Assembly: GCA_023614405.1 (NCBI GenBank)
Contig: CM042693.1
Location: forward strand, 160,038,731 to 160,102,730
Length of the DNA stretch: 64,000 nt
Direction of reading: 5' to 3'
From: Avena insularis
Lineage: Eukaryota > Streptophyta > Magnoliopsida > Poales > Poaceae
The notes beneath the pieces were generated by a model, which saw nothing but the letters and a program-made list of their open reading frames with translations, was not told where the DNA came from and did no database searches. Each line of letters begins with the position of its first letter. Position 1 is the stretch's first letter. Of this stretch, positions 24,854-35,607 are shown piece after piece. The position numbers and the translations under genes were made by a program.

Positions 24854-27800
24854 TGTAACACCCTCGCCTGATAAGGCTGAGTTCATGTGTATAGTGCCAA
24901 TCCCTGGATCGGTTCACTGGCACACACAGTACAAAATGATACCAAATATAACTATGCATCATAAATACAACGAATATGATCCAGAATTTACATTATTTAT
25001 ACAAGTACACAGCAGAAAACGAATACAAGGTAGATCTCCATCCTTCAAATGTGCCACAGGCGAACAATTGTTGAGTGGAGTCTCGCGACCTATGAACGAT
25101 CACTCAGATACGATATAACCTGCAACATGAAACGTTGCAGCCACAAATGGTCAATACATTGAATGTATGGCAAGTAGGCTAAAGTGGTTAACAACAGATC
25201 TATCAACTACATGCTTATTTGGCATAAAGTGGAGTTCAGGCTCATTTGCATAAAGCAACAGTTGTATCCTAACATTTGTAACAAAGTAGTTTTCCAATAC
25301 GATAAATAGGACACTCTGGTTCACTCCCAGGTGCTCCTACCCAATTATGTTCACCGAACAAGTTTTAAGTAATTAAGAAATAAGGATGAGTGAGAAATAT
25401 CATAGCATCAGTATCAGGTCGCTCAAATTGTCCATAACCGGGGACACGGCTAAGCACTTAGTTTATAAACCCTGCAGGGGTTAGTACACTTTACCCATGT
25501 GACTTGGCCAGCCCAGCTCGTACACCACTTTCATATTGGGTGATGATAGGGAGAAGTCCAAGAAGGAACCGTTCGGGAAGTAGCTCCCCAAACCCGACAC
25601 GCACCGGTCCAACCTACACTATCTACATCTCTGGATACGTGGGTTCGAGTTACCACAACCTACTGAGTTCAACCAACCGCCCGTTTCATTATTGGCACAT
25701 GGTTGCACACGAAAGCTACCAAACAAAGAAACCAATCCTTTCTCAGTGTCCTGGGCGGCATTCCCCACCATAATCCACACTCGATGACCCAATCAATGCC
25801 ATTCCGCCTAGGTGGTTCATTAAAATCATGTTGGTTTGTCATTTAACAAAATAAAATCCTTTCAAAACAAATAACTTTTCATGGTATGATTCCCTTCCTC
25901 GTCTAAATAGCATAGCTAAGCAATCTACCAATACGATGGCTCATAAACAAGGAATACTAGGGAATAATATGGGACATAGCATAGCATATACACATCAATT
26001 CCTACATATGAAATTCTACAAAACATCTACAATGCATAGGAAAACAATAGGACATTTATGACCAAGATAGCACCACTTGCCTTTGTTGTAGATGTAGTCG
26101 ATTAGATAATCCTTACAATTATATTGGCCTCTTTCGTAATAACTACAATACTTGCAATCATAGTAGTTGCAATCACAGTAGATGCACTCCTCGCAATCTA
26201 ACGTTTGAAGCAAACACAACAAACACCATTAAAAACATTGCAAACATACAACAGTGCAACATTACAAGAAAATAATGATGAACAGATGCATGCATGACGA
26301 TTTAATGAGTCACAATAGTTGCATTTAGTGTTCTGAACATAGTTAGATTACATGATGCATGTGGAAAGTCATTTATTGCACTAAAGCTTTTATTACTAAA
26401 GTTGTATCGATTTAATATGGTGTATACCACTTTAATTGAACTAAATATGTTTATGTCGTATTAAATTGTGAACATTACAAGGAATTATAGATATTTTCCT
26501 ATGATTAAAACACTATTTCAATGGGTTTAAATATTTCTGTATGAATTTCTGTTTTAACAGTACCAAATAATTTGTCATGCAGTTTCTCTGTATAGATATT
26601 GTCAATACAAAACCTTAGCACTTGGATTCACCCTAATCGGGGTTATAGATCTTTTTGTATGATTTAAATAGTGTTTAATGGATTTTATATGATTCATATA
26701 GTTTCTGTTGTCTAAAAATCAAACTAAAATTAAATATGTAATCTCCACGGAATTGTGATTTCAGGGACATATTATTTGTAATTTTCTGAATAGTATTTAT
26801 TTTCTTATGAATTTATTACTCTAAATAAGCCATTAAACCATTTAAATCTTCACGGCAAAAACTGACAGTCAAAGGCTGAACTAATTGCATATTGATGATC
26901 TACATGGAACCATCTTTCCATCGGTATATCATTTATATTTTTGTGACAAGCAATTAATTTACTATGAATTTAATGATTTATAAAACCATTAAAACTAATT
27001 AAATTGATACGGGTTAAATAGTCGGCAAAGGCTAGATCCAACCATATATTATTAATGTACATTACAGTAGCTTCAATTTGATATATTGTTCATATTTTTC
27101 GGAGTTACAGATAATTTCTTATGAATTTATTAACCTAAAAGACCATTAAAACTAATTAAATTACTGCAGTAACCACGTACAGTAAAAGTTGGATCTATTC
27201 TTATAATATAATTCTACGTAAAATTATCTTCAATTTAATATATTATACATAATTTTTGGACATGGTATGAATTTCTAATGAATTTTACAAGTTAGACCTA
27301 TAATATGCAATTTTAAATTCGAACGGAATATTTTAGAGAATATTCTGCTGACTGGACAGGTTGACTTTGCATGGTGACTGGGACTAGATGTTGACCTGAC
27401 GTTGAAGTGGCGTTGACGAGGAAGCTGACCGAGATAACGACATGGCACGCACCGGTTTGATTGGATCTCGACCGTCTGGATAGGATCCGGTGGCTAGAAG
27501 AAGAGATTGACCCGATTTTGGCTCAGAATAGACAAGAAACAGATCTGTGTTAGAAAGACAAATCCGTAGGTCAAATTGAAAAACTTAGAACACGAAAGTT
27601 GTGGGGAATCATTATTCCTACCTTCTCACCAAAGGAATTTGGATTTGAAGAAACGAGCGCGAGTACATCTTGGATTTACAACGTAAGATCTGAAATATTG
27701 CGATACGAAATTCTCTAGCTGTGCTGGATGAAAAGAGGTGAGGTTTGTCGGGATTGAAAGATTTCGATGAGTTCTACAACTTTCGATTTTTGACCGAAGG

Positions 27801-28808
27801 CAAACGACGAAGTCTAGATGGGTTAAAAAGCGAAATAAGATTCGGGCATGTGTAGATTCGGGATTTCAAGAAGGGAAACACGTACAGCTGTGGTTCCACG
27901 AGTTTATATGGAGATTTAGGATGGTGTAGAGATAGGCCTTGAAGTATGAAACAAGTAGAAACAAACGGAAGTCGATTCGGAGTTGTAGATAAAAAGTTAC
28001 GAGAGTTTGAATAGAGATAGGTTAGAGAAAAAACGACGCACGGATTTTAAAGCAACCATGCATCGATCGGTCACGTACGTGGCTATGGATGCTCAAGTCG
28101 GTCCGGGTGGGCCGGCCCGTTTAGGTTTTTTTTATTTACTTGTTTTCCTTATATCTTTTGCATACGAACTTCAAATGATATGATTCTTGTTTCTAAATTT
28201 TTCTAAAATTGAATAGATCATTGTAGGATCATATTTACAATATTTTTACTAGTTTGTAAGTAGTGGGTTTATAAATCCTTGTATATTCCATTTTATTTAT
28301 ATCTTTATTTGTTTGTATATATTCCATAACTTTTTCATAATAGCTCCAAATGAGCTCAATTTTGTTTCTAAAATTTTGTAATATTAATTGGATCTCTTTA
28401 GGCTATAATTTAGCAATAATCTCTGCCTTAGCAATAGTGGGTTTTATAAAGTCAATTTAATTACCTTTAGGAACATTTGGGCAAATCAACTATAGGATTT
28501 AGATACCAGGATTTGGATTCAGTTTGTGAGATCTTTGCATGGATGTAATGAAATGCTTATGAAGGCTTCATGATTTTCATTTTGAAATCTTACACACCAA
28601 TTCTACAATCCATAATCAATCCATTCCCTTTTGCATATATGGCTACTTAGGTCATAAAAAAAGAATATAAGATTTTGAATTCAAGGTTGAGAGGAATTTC
28701 TATTCAAAAAGTTTCTTCTCTTTGAGAATTTTCAACATAGTCAAACAATTAATCAAACTTATTTATTTATTTCACATTCCAAAATTAGGAGAATTTTGGG
28801 ATTTGACA
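24854..28808 (-). repeat. Element 4 5' LTR (3955 bp)
   Basis: Right LTR, closely similar to 19157-23136. The shared LTR module at 25430-25500 is better preserved here, with CCTGCAGGGG at its centre. A candidate acceptor is at 25120-25121. Confidence 0.92.
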
Positions 28809-29333
28809 GATCAAAGCTGATGAGTACCTTTCTTTCAGCATTAGGAAGCCTTTCAAACTTTTCAAAACCGTTTTTCCTTGTTGAGTCACCACTTATTCTA
28901 TGAGCACCTTATTGAGAGCATAGTTGTCATTCTTGTGTTTGTTCCAAAACTTGGTTACTTATGTCATGACTTTGATGCTTGTATCTCTGATATTTTTACC
29001 TCTAGTATTCACTTGAACTTCAGAGGTGCCTTGGCATTTTTATTGTGCTCTACAAACAAAGGCAAGCGAGATACCACTCTATCATACCTTACTATGAGCA
29101 TTGCAATGTTGCTTATGTTTATGTTCCATGCTACTTATTATTATTGAGTTGGTTTCACTTTATAGCTTGCAATGACTATTGAGTAGACTTAGTTTCATAC
29201 TTCTTATTATGAATGGTTTAAGCATCTACTCCTGTGCTGAGAATATATACATCATATGAAGCAAATGTGTTCGTGAAAGTTCTTTTATCGCACTCGGTTT
29301 TCAACTAAATTGCTTGAGGACAAGCAATAAGCT
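28809..29333 (+). other. Element 3 long 3' non-coding region, second part
   Basis: Resumes after element 4 and runs to the polypurine tract. TTGAGGACAAGCAA near 29314 precedes it, a phrase common near the 3' end of grass Athila-type elements. No coding region is recognised. Confidence 0.7.
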
Positions 29334-29347
29334 AAGCTTGGGGCAGT
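29334..29347 (+). other. Element 3 polypurine tract
   Basis: AAGCTTGGGGCAGT directly precedes the 3' LTR start TGATACG at 29348. It is the plus-strand priming site for reverse transcription. Confidence 0.8.
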
Positions 29348-31197
29348 TGATACGTCCAAAATGTATCTACTTTCCCAACCACTTTTATTATTGTTTCTCC
29401 TCTAAACTTGTGTGATTTGGATACAACTAACATGGACTGACGCTGTTTTTAGCAGAATTACCTTGGTGTCTAGTTTTTGTGCAGAAAATCAACTATCAGG
29501 AAAAATCCCAAAAAATATGACAAAAATTATATTTCACCAGAAGATCCACGGAGCCAGAAGACGAAACAGAGTGGAGGCCTGGAGGGGCCACACCCCTGCC
29601 AGGCGCGGGTGGGCCCTGCCCCGTGCCTAGGGGGTTACTGCCACCCCAGGCACCCCCTCGGGCTCCCTCTTCGCCTATAAGTTGCCCCTTGACCTAAAAA
29701 TCGAGGGGGGTTCGACATTTTTACAGAAAGAGTTCTGCTCTGCCGCCACCATCAGAAACCAAGATTCGGATCTAGAAACACTGTTCTGGCACCCTGCCGG
29801 AACAGGGAATTTAGGGAGGATCATCGTCATCACCAACGCCTCTCCATCAACCATCGATGTTTCCCTCATCCATGAGTGAGTAATCCCCCACTGTAGGCTA
29901 TGGGGATGGTAGGGATTGGATGAGTTCTGTAACACCCCAAAAATACTAAACTTAAATCATCAAACTCTAATCATCAAAATTAGGGTTAACAAAAACTTTT
30001 CTAATTAAAATTATGAAAACATGCATATGTGTATGCATTTAATTTGAAATTCTTTTGAACCACCTTGTTTGTGTGTTTCCTTGCTTGTAAAATGTTTCTT
30101 AGGTGAAATAAACATCATCTAAAACATTTCCCACACTTTTCCGAAAGACAAGTAAATCAAAACAAATAAAATAAGGGAATGGTCATTTTGACCAATTTAA
30201 CTCCCATGCCTACTTTGGCTGCCACAAACTTTCAGAACCTAATAGAAACTTTTCTGGATCTTTGCACCCCTTGAATGTACTCATAACAAAGTATCAAGGA
30301 CGACTTTGTGATCATCCAGAAAATTTCAAATGCATAGTTTAAATGACAATTCAAAATTGAATCTTTATCATATGGGAAGATCCCCCCTTTTTCAAAAACC
30401 ACTCAAACAAGCTCAACTTTCAAAACCCAAGCATCTGCAGACTCACCAGCACCAATCTAGCAAACCCACCAAAAATCTTTTCAAAATTCAAAACTTGATT
30501 TCATGCGGCCATTTCATCAAACAGGTTGCAGACACAAATCATCAAAATCCTAAACACTATAGTGAGCAGTGATTGAAGCCTAACTTGTTCCCTCTTTAGC
30601 TCACAACCATCTCAGTAGATCATCTAGTAAGTTAAACCAAGCACTAGCCTCACTGTAAGCTTGGCATTGCCATCAATGGTGAATAGCCGAGCACACCCAT
30701 GCCACCCCAGTGGAGACAGCAAGCTAGGAGGAGAAACAAGCCTAGCCAGCATGTCTGGGAGGCAGCCCACCGTCCACCGCCACTCCCTGTCCACCGCTCG
30801 AACCCTGCCAGCCACTGGACCACACGCACGGACCGCGCCCAGACCGCCAGCAACCATGCCGAGCGTGCGCCAGAGCGCCACCCTCGACCGAAGCCCACAG
30901 ACCGCGCGCCGCCCTCACCGCGTGCATACACGATCGCCACCGACCCAGGAGACCGCCAGACATCCCCGTTCGCCGCCCCGTGACGCACATCCACCGCTCG
31001 CCGTCGAAGACACCACCTCTGCCACGCAGAGCGTCACATGTTCCAGACCAACTCGCACCGCCCCACGTCTCGCCACCGTAGCGTTGAGCATCGCCAGGGA
31101 ACACCGCACCGTCCCCTACCTTCGCCCATGCCAATAGCCGCCTGTACCATCGCCCCCGACGAGCTCACCGTGCGCCCCGTCGGTCCCCTCGCTCGAC

Positions 31198-31205
31198 TAT
31201 AAATA
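31198..31205 (+). promoter_or_regulatory. TATA box of the solo LTR
   Basis: TATAAATA sits in a GC-rich setting (CGAC before, GAGGCC after). The equivalent TATAAATA in element 2's 3' LTR is at 47123-47130 on the minus strand. Transcription would start about 30 bases downstream. Confidence 0.7.
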
Positions 31206-31444
31206 GAGGCCACCCCCAGTCGATTTCTTCACACCATTCTACTCCCCTCTCTTTACTGATCGTGCCCCACCGTTCCCGGAGCAAGGCGAGCACCACCCTG
31301 CCGGAATTTCACCGGAGCCCGCCGCCTCTGGAGAAGAAGGGCGCCATCGATTTCGTCCACCCCAGGAGCTGCCACGACCACCCCTGAGTTTGCCGTCATC
31401 GACTTCGTCGTTCGCCCGCCTCGCCGACCCTCGCCTACACCCCG

Positions 31445-31450
31445 GTGAGC
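31445..31450 (+). promoter_or_regulatory. Conserved 5' splice donor in the solo LTR
   Basis: CCCCG/GTGAGC ends a GC-rich leader that starts near the TATA box. The same donor occurs in both element-2 LTRs on the minus strand (exon end at 46884, GTGAGT; and near 61302, GTGAGC). A matching acceptor is at 32350-32351, giving a predicted AT-rich intron of 907 bases. Confidence 0.55.
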
Positions 31451-32351
31451 CCCCAGCAACCCCCACTGGCCGCGCTAGGTTTACATCTGCATGGCGTTGC
31501 TCAACGTCGGCGATGACTCTCAGCCGTTGGATTAGAATCAGATCGAGCACGCGCCGCCCCATACCGTTTCGCACCCCTGTCTCAGGCGCAGTGGGGACAC
31601 CCACTTAAGCAGCCCGCGGGAGCACTGCGCTTAGCAGGCCGGCCCGTTAACTTTTCCCGCGCAGCCCAGTTATTTGAATTAAACCTTTTCTATTTTGTTT
31701 CAAACTCACTTCTGTACCCAACTTCCAAATTCAACCCAGATCGATTCAGTGCACCAAATTGAATGAAACTAATTTTTTTAGAAAGGTCTTGAAATGTTGA
31801 ATCCAAGCCCGTTGGATTCAAGTCATTTGGATCTATAGATCATCCATGGTAAAAATAACAAGGCAGAAGCTTTTCTGCATTCAAACATTTTTCAAATTTA
31901 AAACATAATAGCTTTTGAGTTGATTCCAACTCTCAAAAATCACATTTAACCAAACCTTTCAGAATATATAAAAATATATAGGTTTACTTGCAGAAATAAT
32001 GTTCAAGTAATAAAAGAATGCTACATAGGCATGTCTAGTCACTTTAATTAATTCAAATAAAAGGGTAAAACCTTATTAAATTGTGACACCACTTTAAATC
32101 ACATTCCCATGAACTAGAATATGTGGTGATGACATGTGTCAACATGATCCCATGTTTGGTTTGGAGAATATTAAATCTTAAGTAGTTTTTCAATGAGTAG
32201 AAATTACTTTTCTAAAAATAAAAGGAAATAAACCAAGCCTTAATCTTGTAATATTAGAGATGATGTTAGATCATCTATAGGACCCTTGTGTGTGATGATT
32301 GCAAGTATTTAAGTATTGTTTGGTGATTGTGTACCTCGTATTTATTCATAG

Positions 32352-32438
32352 ACGCTAGTACCGACCAAGGATACGAGGAGGAAGGAGGATTCTACGAAGA
32401 AGAAGCCGAGGAGAACTTCAACCACTGCTTTGCACAAG
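32352..32438 (+). other. Putative acidic exon inside the solo LTR (87 nt)
   Basis: It is preceded by TTTATTCATAG (acceptor-like) and followed by GCAAGC after CACAAG, the consensus of a GC-AG intron. The reading frame gives DASTDQGYEEEGG and more acidic residues, with no stop. The same exon, also 87 nt, is present at 45875-45961 and 60302-60388 on the minus strand. No ATG is present in it, so the start codon is unknown. I infer a spliced LTR transcript; the sequence alone cannot prove it. Confidence 0.45.
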
Positions 32439-33691
32439 GCAAGCTGATACTATACCTATGCAAGCCAATAATTGCAAGCCTAATAATACTAGTGAATGAG
32501 CAAGCTAACCCTTGCAAGATACTCTACTGATGCAACAAACCACTATTTGTTACATTGTCAACTATATGCCTTAAAGCATATATGATCATAACCACTTGAT
32601 AAATCAATCCTAGTTTTTACTTACAAGCTTTATACTTTATTTCTTTATCAAAGCTCTTACTTAGAGTTTACTGGAATAAGTGGTAAATACTAGAAGGATA
32701 ATTGAAGGATGCATAAAGAGCATAAAATTTGTCCTAAGCTAGATAATCTTGATGTCACTTTAAGGCATGAGATTAAACTTAGTTGAAACTCCACTAGTTT
32801 ACCACCCCTCATTAATTGCTTACCCCCACTTGTAGATGCTAGTGCTAAGCATAAAACTTGACCAACTTTAGATGGGAATACTTGGTGGAAAAATGGTTAT
32901 GAAAACCTAGGAATGATGGATCATTCTATTGAAATGTTTTGGACATGTGTTTCCAAACACCTGATGATTTTGGTGATGAAAATGTTGAGGCATGAGCCTT
33001 ATCCCTTTATAAAACTGATGGTTGTCTGGATGCGATACCATTCCAATTTTATCGTACAACCACAATACCCGAAGATTGGGTTGGGCTTGACTGAAAACTT
33101 ATATACCTTAGTAGTAATTCCCTCACGGCCAAGGTTTGAGGTGAGGCTACCTTGTGAAGATTGTCCACCTGTGCAGTACCCAAGATGACAGTTGGTCATT
33201 GTTGGGAGGCCAAACTCACAGGAGAGGTGCTTATACTAGGGCGTGTAATTGAAAGGTTAGGATTGATTGTCCGCATACTGAGTATGGTGAATTCAGGATT
33301 TGTTCCGGACGAATGTATCGAATGTTGTGGTGAAAGTGTACAATCTCTGTAGAGTGTCAAACTATTCGAATATCCGCGTCCGTGGTTATGGACAGTTGGA
33401 GTGGCCATACTGTTCCCTCGTTAGACTTTTCAAAATGACTTGTGAAATGAATGGAGACTTTGACTTGACCACAACAGGTTTGTGATATGAAATACAAATT
33501 CCCACTTAGGTGTTATAAACTTTCAACTAGCATTCGTTGCTTCTAAACTTAGTAGAGATAAATCTAGCTTTTTGCAAAACAACCCTAGAGCCTAGTGTCC
33601 TATTATCCAAAAACCCCTTTACTTGTTAGTATGAGTTTGCGAGTACTTAAAGAGTACTCATGGCTTTGTCCCTGGCTATTCCCATGGCCAG

Positions 33692-33744
33692 ACTATGAAG
33701 AGGAGTACCTGGAGGATGGACCCCAGGAAGGTTACGACAACTAG
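33692..33744 (+). other. Putative terminal acidic exon inside the solo LTR (53 nt)
   Basis: It starts after GGCCAG and encodes DYEEEYLEDGPQEGYDN then TAG at 33742-33744. The first codon is completed by the G that ends the 87-nt exon, so the phases fit. The same 53-nt exon lies at 44508-44560 and 58973-59025 (minus). The predicted GC-AG intron is 1253 bases. Confidence 0.45.
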
Positions 33745-34769
33745 GATCATCTCCCATCGTCAGCATTGCCTGTGACCCCGAAGATGGAGCTTCGCCCATG
33801 CTACCGTTATTATTACGTATTCCGCTGCTTGATGTGTATTAAGAACTGGATCATGAGATCCCTATTTGTGTAAGAACTTATGTATCGTTTGTAATGGATG
33901 ATGTACTATGGTATCCAATTCTGTTATGTCTCGCAAAAATGGTAATCCTGGGATTGCGATGTATGGCATAACAGGCATCTGGGATTAAAAATCCGGGTGT
34001 TGACAAGTTCTATCATGTAATCGAATAAGATTGTTAGGGCATAGTGCCTAGTATCTCTATTAGTGCTATTTGACTTTGTTGCAACTTGTTGTGCTTAATG
34101 CTTGTCACTAGGGATCGAGTGCCATGATCTCAGATCTGAACTTATTATTGAATCATTATGATAGTATTTTTTGTGATCTTATCTGAAAGTTGCGTACACA
34201 TATCATTGTCCAGATCCAAAGGCCTCGAAGTGATAGAAATTGGGACAACCGGAGGGGATGGCTGTGGTGTGAGGATCAATGTGTTCATAGAGTGCTAATT
34301 CTTTGCTCCGGTGCTCTATTAAAAAGAGAACCTTAATTGCCAGTAGTTCCCTAGAGGCCCCGTTGCCACGGGCTGGCTGGACAGAAAATGTTGTGCAAGT
34401 TCTCATTGCAAGCACGTAAGACTATATATGGAGCACATGCCTAGGATTTTTTAGTACTTGGATGCTTGTTATTATTTATCTGCAATTCCCTAGATCTTGA
34501 AGTTACATGTTTAGACTCATCGCCCGTCCATCCATCCCTATGCCTACCGCACTCGAATCCCACTATTTACTGTTACTATTGCTGTTGCTACTACAAACTG
34601 TTGCTACTAATAAACTTCTGTGAGCAAGAACTATTTACAGGTGCATCTGAATTGACAACTCAGTTGTTAAGGCTTGTATGTATTCTTTGGCTCCACTTGT
34701 GTCAAATCAATAAATTGGGTAATACAACCAGCGAAGACTGTTGCGATCCCCTATACTTGTGGGTCCTCA

Positions 34770-34989
34770 ATCATCATTGTCATCATCATTGTCGTAGTGG
34801 CTAGGCGGACGCGGCTCGGTCCTCAGCCCAGCCATGGCATATACAGGGAGCACCTGCCAGCCCGGCCTCGGATTCATGTAGGGCGGGGGAGGGGTCTCCT
34901 GGAAGATGATGTCGCTACCGCCGGGCGGGGGCGGGGCCTTCTTGTGGCTCTGTGGAGGGTGGACTTTTGGGCACCGCAGGCGAGGATGG
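34770..34989 (-). pseudogene. C-terminal part of an unrecognised acidic/proline-rich protein
   Basis: The minus strand is open here and continues across the Athila insertion to a stop at 12200. Visible features are a Lys/Pro stretch KKAPPPPGGSDIIFQETPPPP, then PGWQVLPVYAMAG, then an Asp-rich run. The upstream part is lost under the LTR that begins at 34990. It may be the end of a transposon-encoded protein, since TTTAGTCCCG foldbacks follow its stop codon, but I do not recognise the family. Confidence 0.5.
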
Positions 34990-35603
34990 TGTGACACCCC
35001 CGGGATTAGGGCTAAACAACTCCAGACCTTTGTCTGACATAAGCTTAACCTTGAGCTCGACAGATATTTAGACATGTAAAATCAATAAAGGACACCCATG
35101 TCAGATTAGGAAATGATCAACTAGACTCAAAACCTAGATCAGAGGCATTATACATTAAAAAATTGCATCTCTCCAAAAAAATTATGAATATTTGATTGGC
35201 CATTGTAATTAAGAGAAGAAAAGATTCACAGATCATACAAAGAGCAAAACTTGAAACAGACCTAACAAATAAATTATAGATGGCCATAAACAGTATGATC
35301 ACAAACATCAGAACATTCTAGAGATCGATTGGACTACTTGTGTGTTTGTAAGAATCGATAACACAGCAGTGACCCTACAACACAAAATTTTATTACAGCA
35401 AGCTCATAACTGAGCAGAGAACCAAAATATTACAAGCAGAGGTCACTGACCACAAGCATCAAACAATGGAATGAAAATTATGCTATTAAGTATAGCAAAC
35501 TTAACAAATGGCCTAAGAGGCCTGAAGCATAACGATGACGTTCCAGCCCATAGATTCCAGGCTGCCGGTTGGGAACCCCAAGCTACTCATCGGTGTCGAT
35601 GTA
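34990..35603 (-). mobile_element. Element 6 LTR, left fragment
   Basis: It starts TGTGACACCCCCGGG, the pattern seen at the 3' ends of the other minus-strand giant LTRs, and breaks into the acidic ORF. It continues at 62435 after element 2: the last five bases, ATGTA (35599-35603), recur at 62430-62434. Minus-strand coding-like residues near the join (an acidic YIDTDE followed by TAG) resemble the terminal exon of the family-2 LTR. The far end is outside or destroyed. Confidence 0.7.
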
Positions 35604-35607
35604 TGTC

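Larger units (their letters stand above)
19157..28808 (-). mobile_element. Element 4: non-coding giant-LTR retrotransposon (LARD-like)
   Basis: Complete 9.65 kb element nested in element 3. LTRs of 3980 and 3955 bp begin TGTCACATCCC and end ...GGGTGTTACA on the minus strand. Flanks are GATCT (19152-19156) and GATCA (28809-28813), a 5-bp target duplication with one changed base. The tRNA-iMet primer site sits left of the right LTR. The 1.7 kb internal domain has no recognisable gag or pol, so it fits the class of large retrotransposon derivatives that are moved in trans. Confidence 0.9.
29928..34005 (+). mobile_element. Solo LTR of the element-2 (chromovirus) family, 4078 bp
   Basis: It begins TGTAACACCCC, ends GGGTGTTGACA, and is flanked by a perfect AGTTC (29923-29927 and 34006-34010). 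It matches the LTRs of element 2 (44250-48396 and 58711-62429) in the opposite orientation. No primer site, internal domain or second LTR is present, so it is the product of recombination between two LTRs. It keeps a TATA box (TATAAATA, 31198-31205) and a GC-rich block at 30660-31650, and a gene-like exon arrangement listed separately. Confidence 0.93.
12265..34769 (+). mobile_element. Element 3: Athila-type Gypsy element lacking RT and integrase
   Basis: LTRs begin TGATACG and end GGGTCA or CCTCA, bounded by ATCAT at 12260-12264 and 34770-34774. The primer site matches tRNA-Asp, as in Athila-lineage elements. The element's own length is about 8.8 kb once the nested element at 19157-28808 and the solo LTR at 29928-34005 are removed. 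It has gag and protease remnants and a shortened extra ORF, but no reverse transcriptase, RNase H or integrase. Triticeae families such as Sabrina or BAGY-2 belong to this lineage; I did not determine the family. Confidence 0.9.
29348..34769 (+). repeat. Element 3 3' LTR, interrupted by a solo LTR
   Basis: The LTR occupies 29348-29927 and 34006-34769, about 1.34 kb once the insertion is removed. Across the join the sequence matches 12825-12840 of the 5' LTR, which confirms the precise insertion point. TATAAG is at 29676-29681. Confidence 0.92.

Noticed and set aside
30661..31137. 158-codon plus-strand ORF and overlapping minus-strand ORFs in a GC-rich block
   Set aside because: Several frames on both strands are open at once because of GC-rich composition, and the homologous block of element 2's LTR (46640-47640) does not keep the same frame.
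34990..34994. GATGG (34985-34989) and GATGG near 63301 as a target duplication for element 6
   Set aside because: The right copy lies inside the next LTR (63227-63724) and is not preceded by an LTR end, so the match is by chance.
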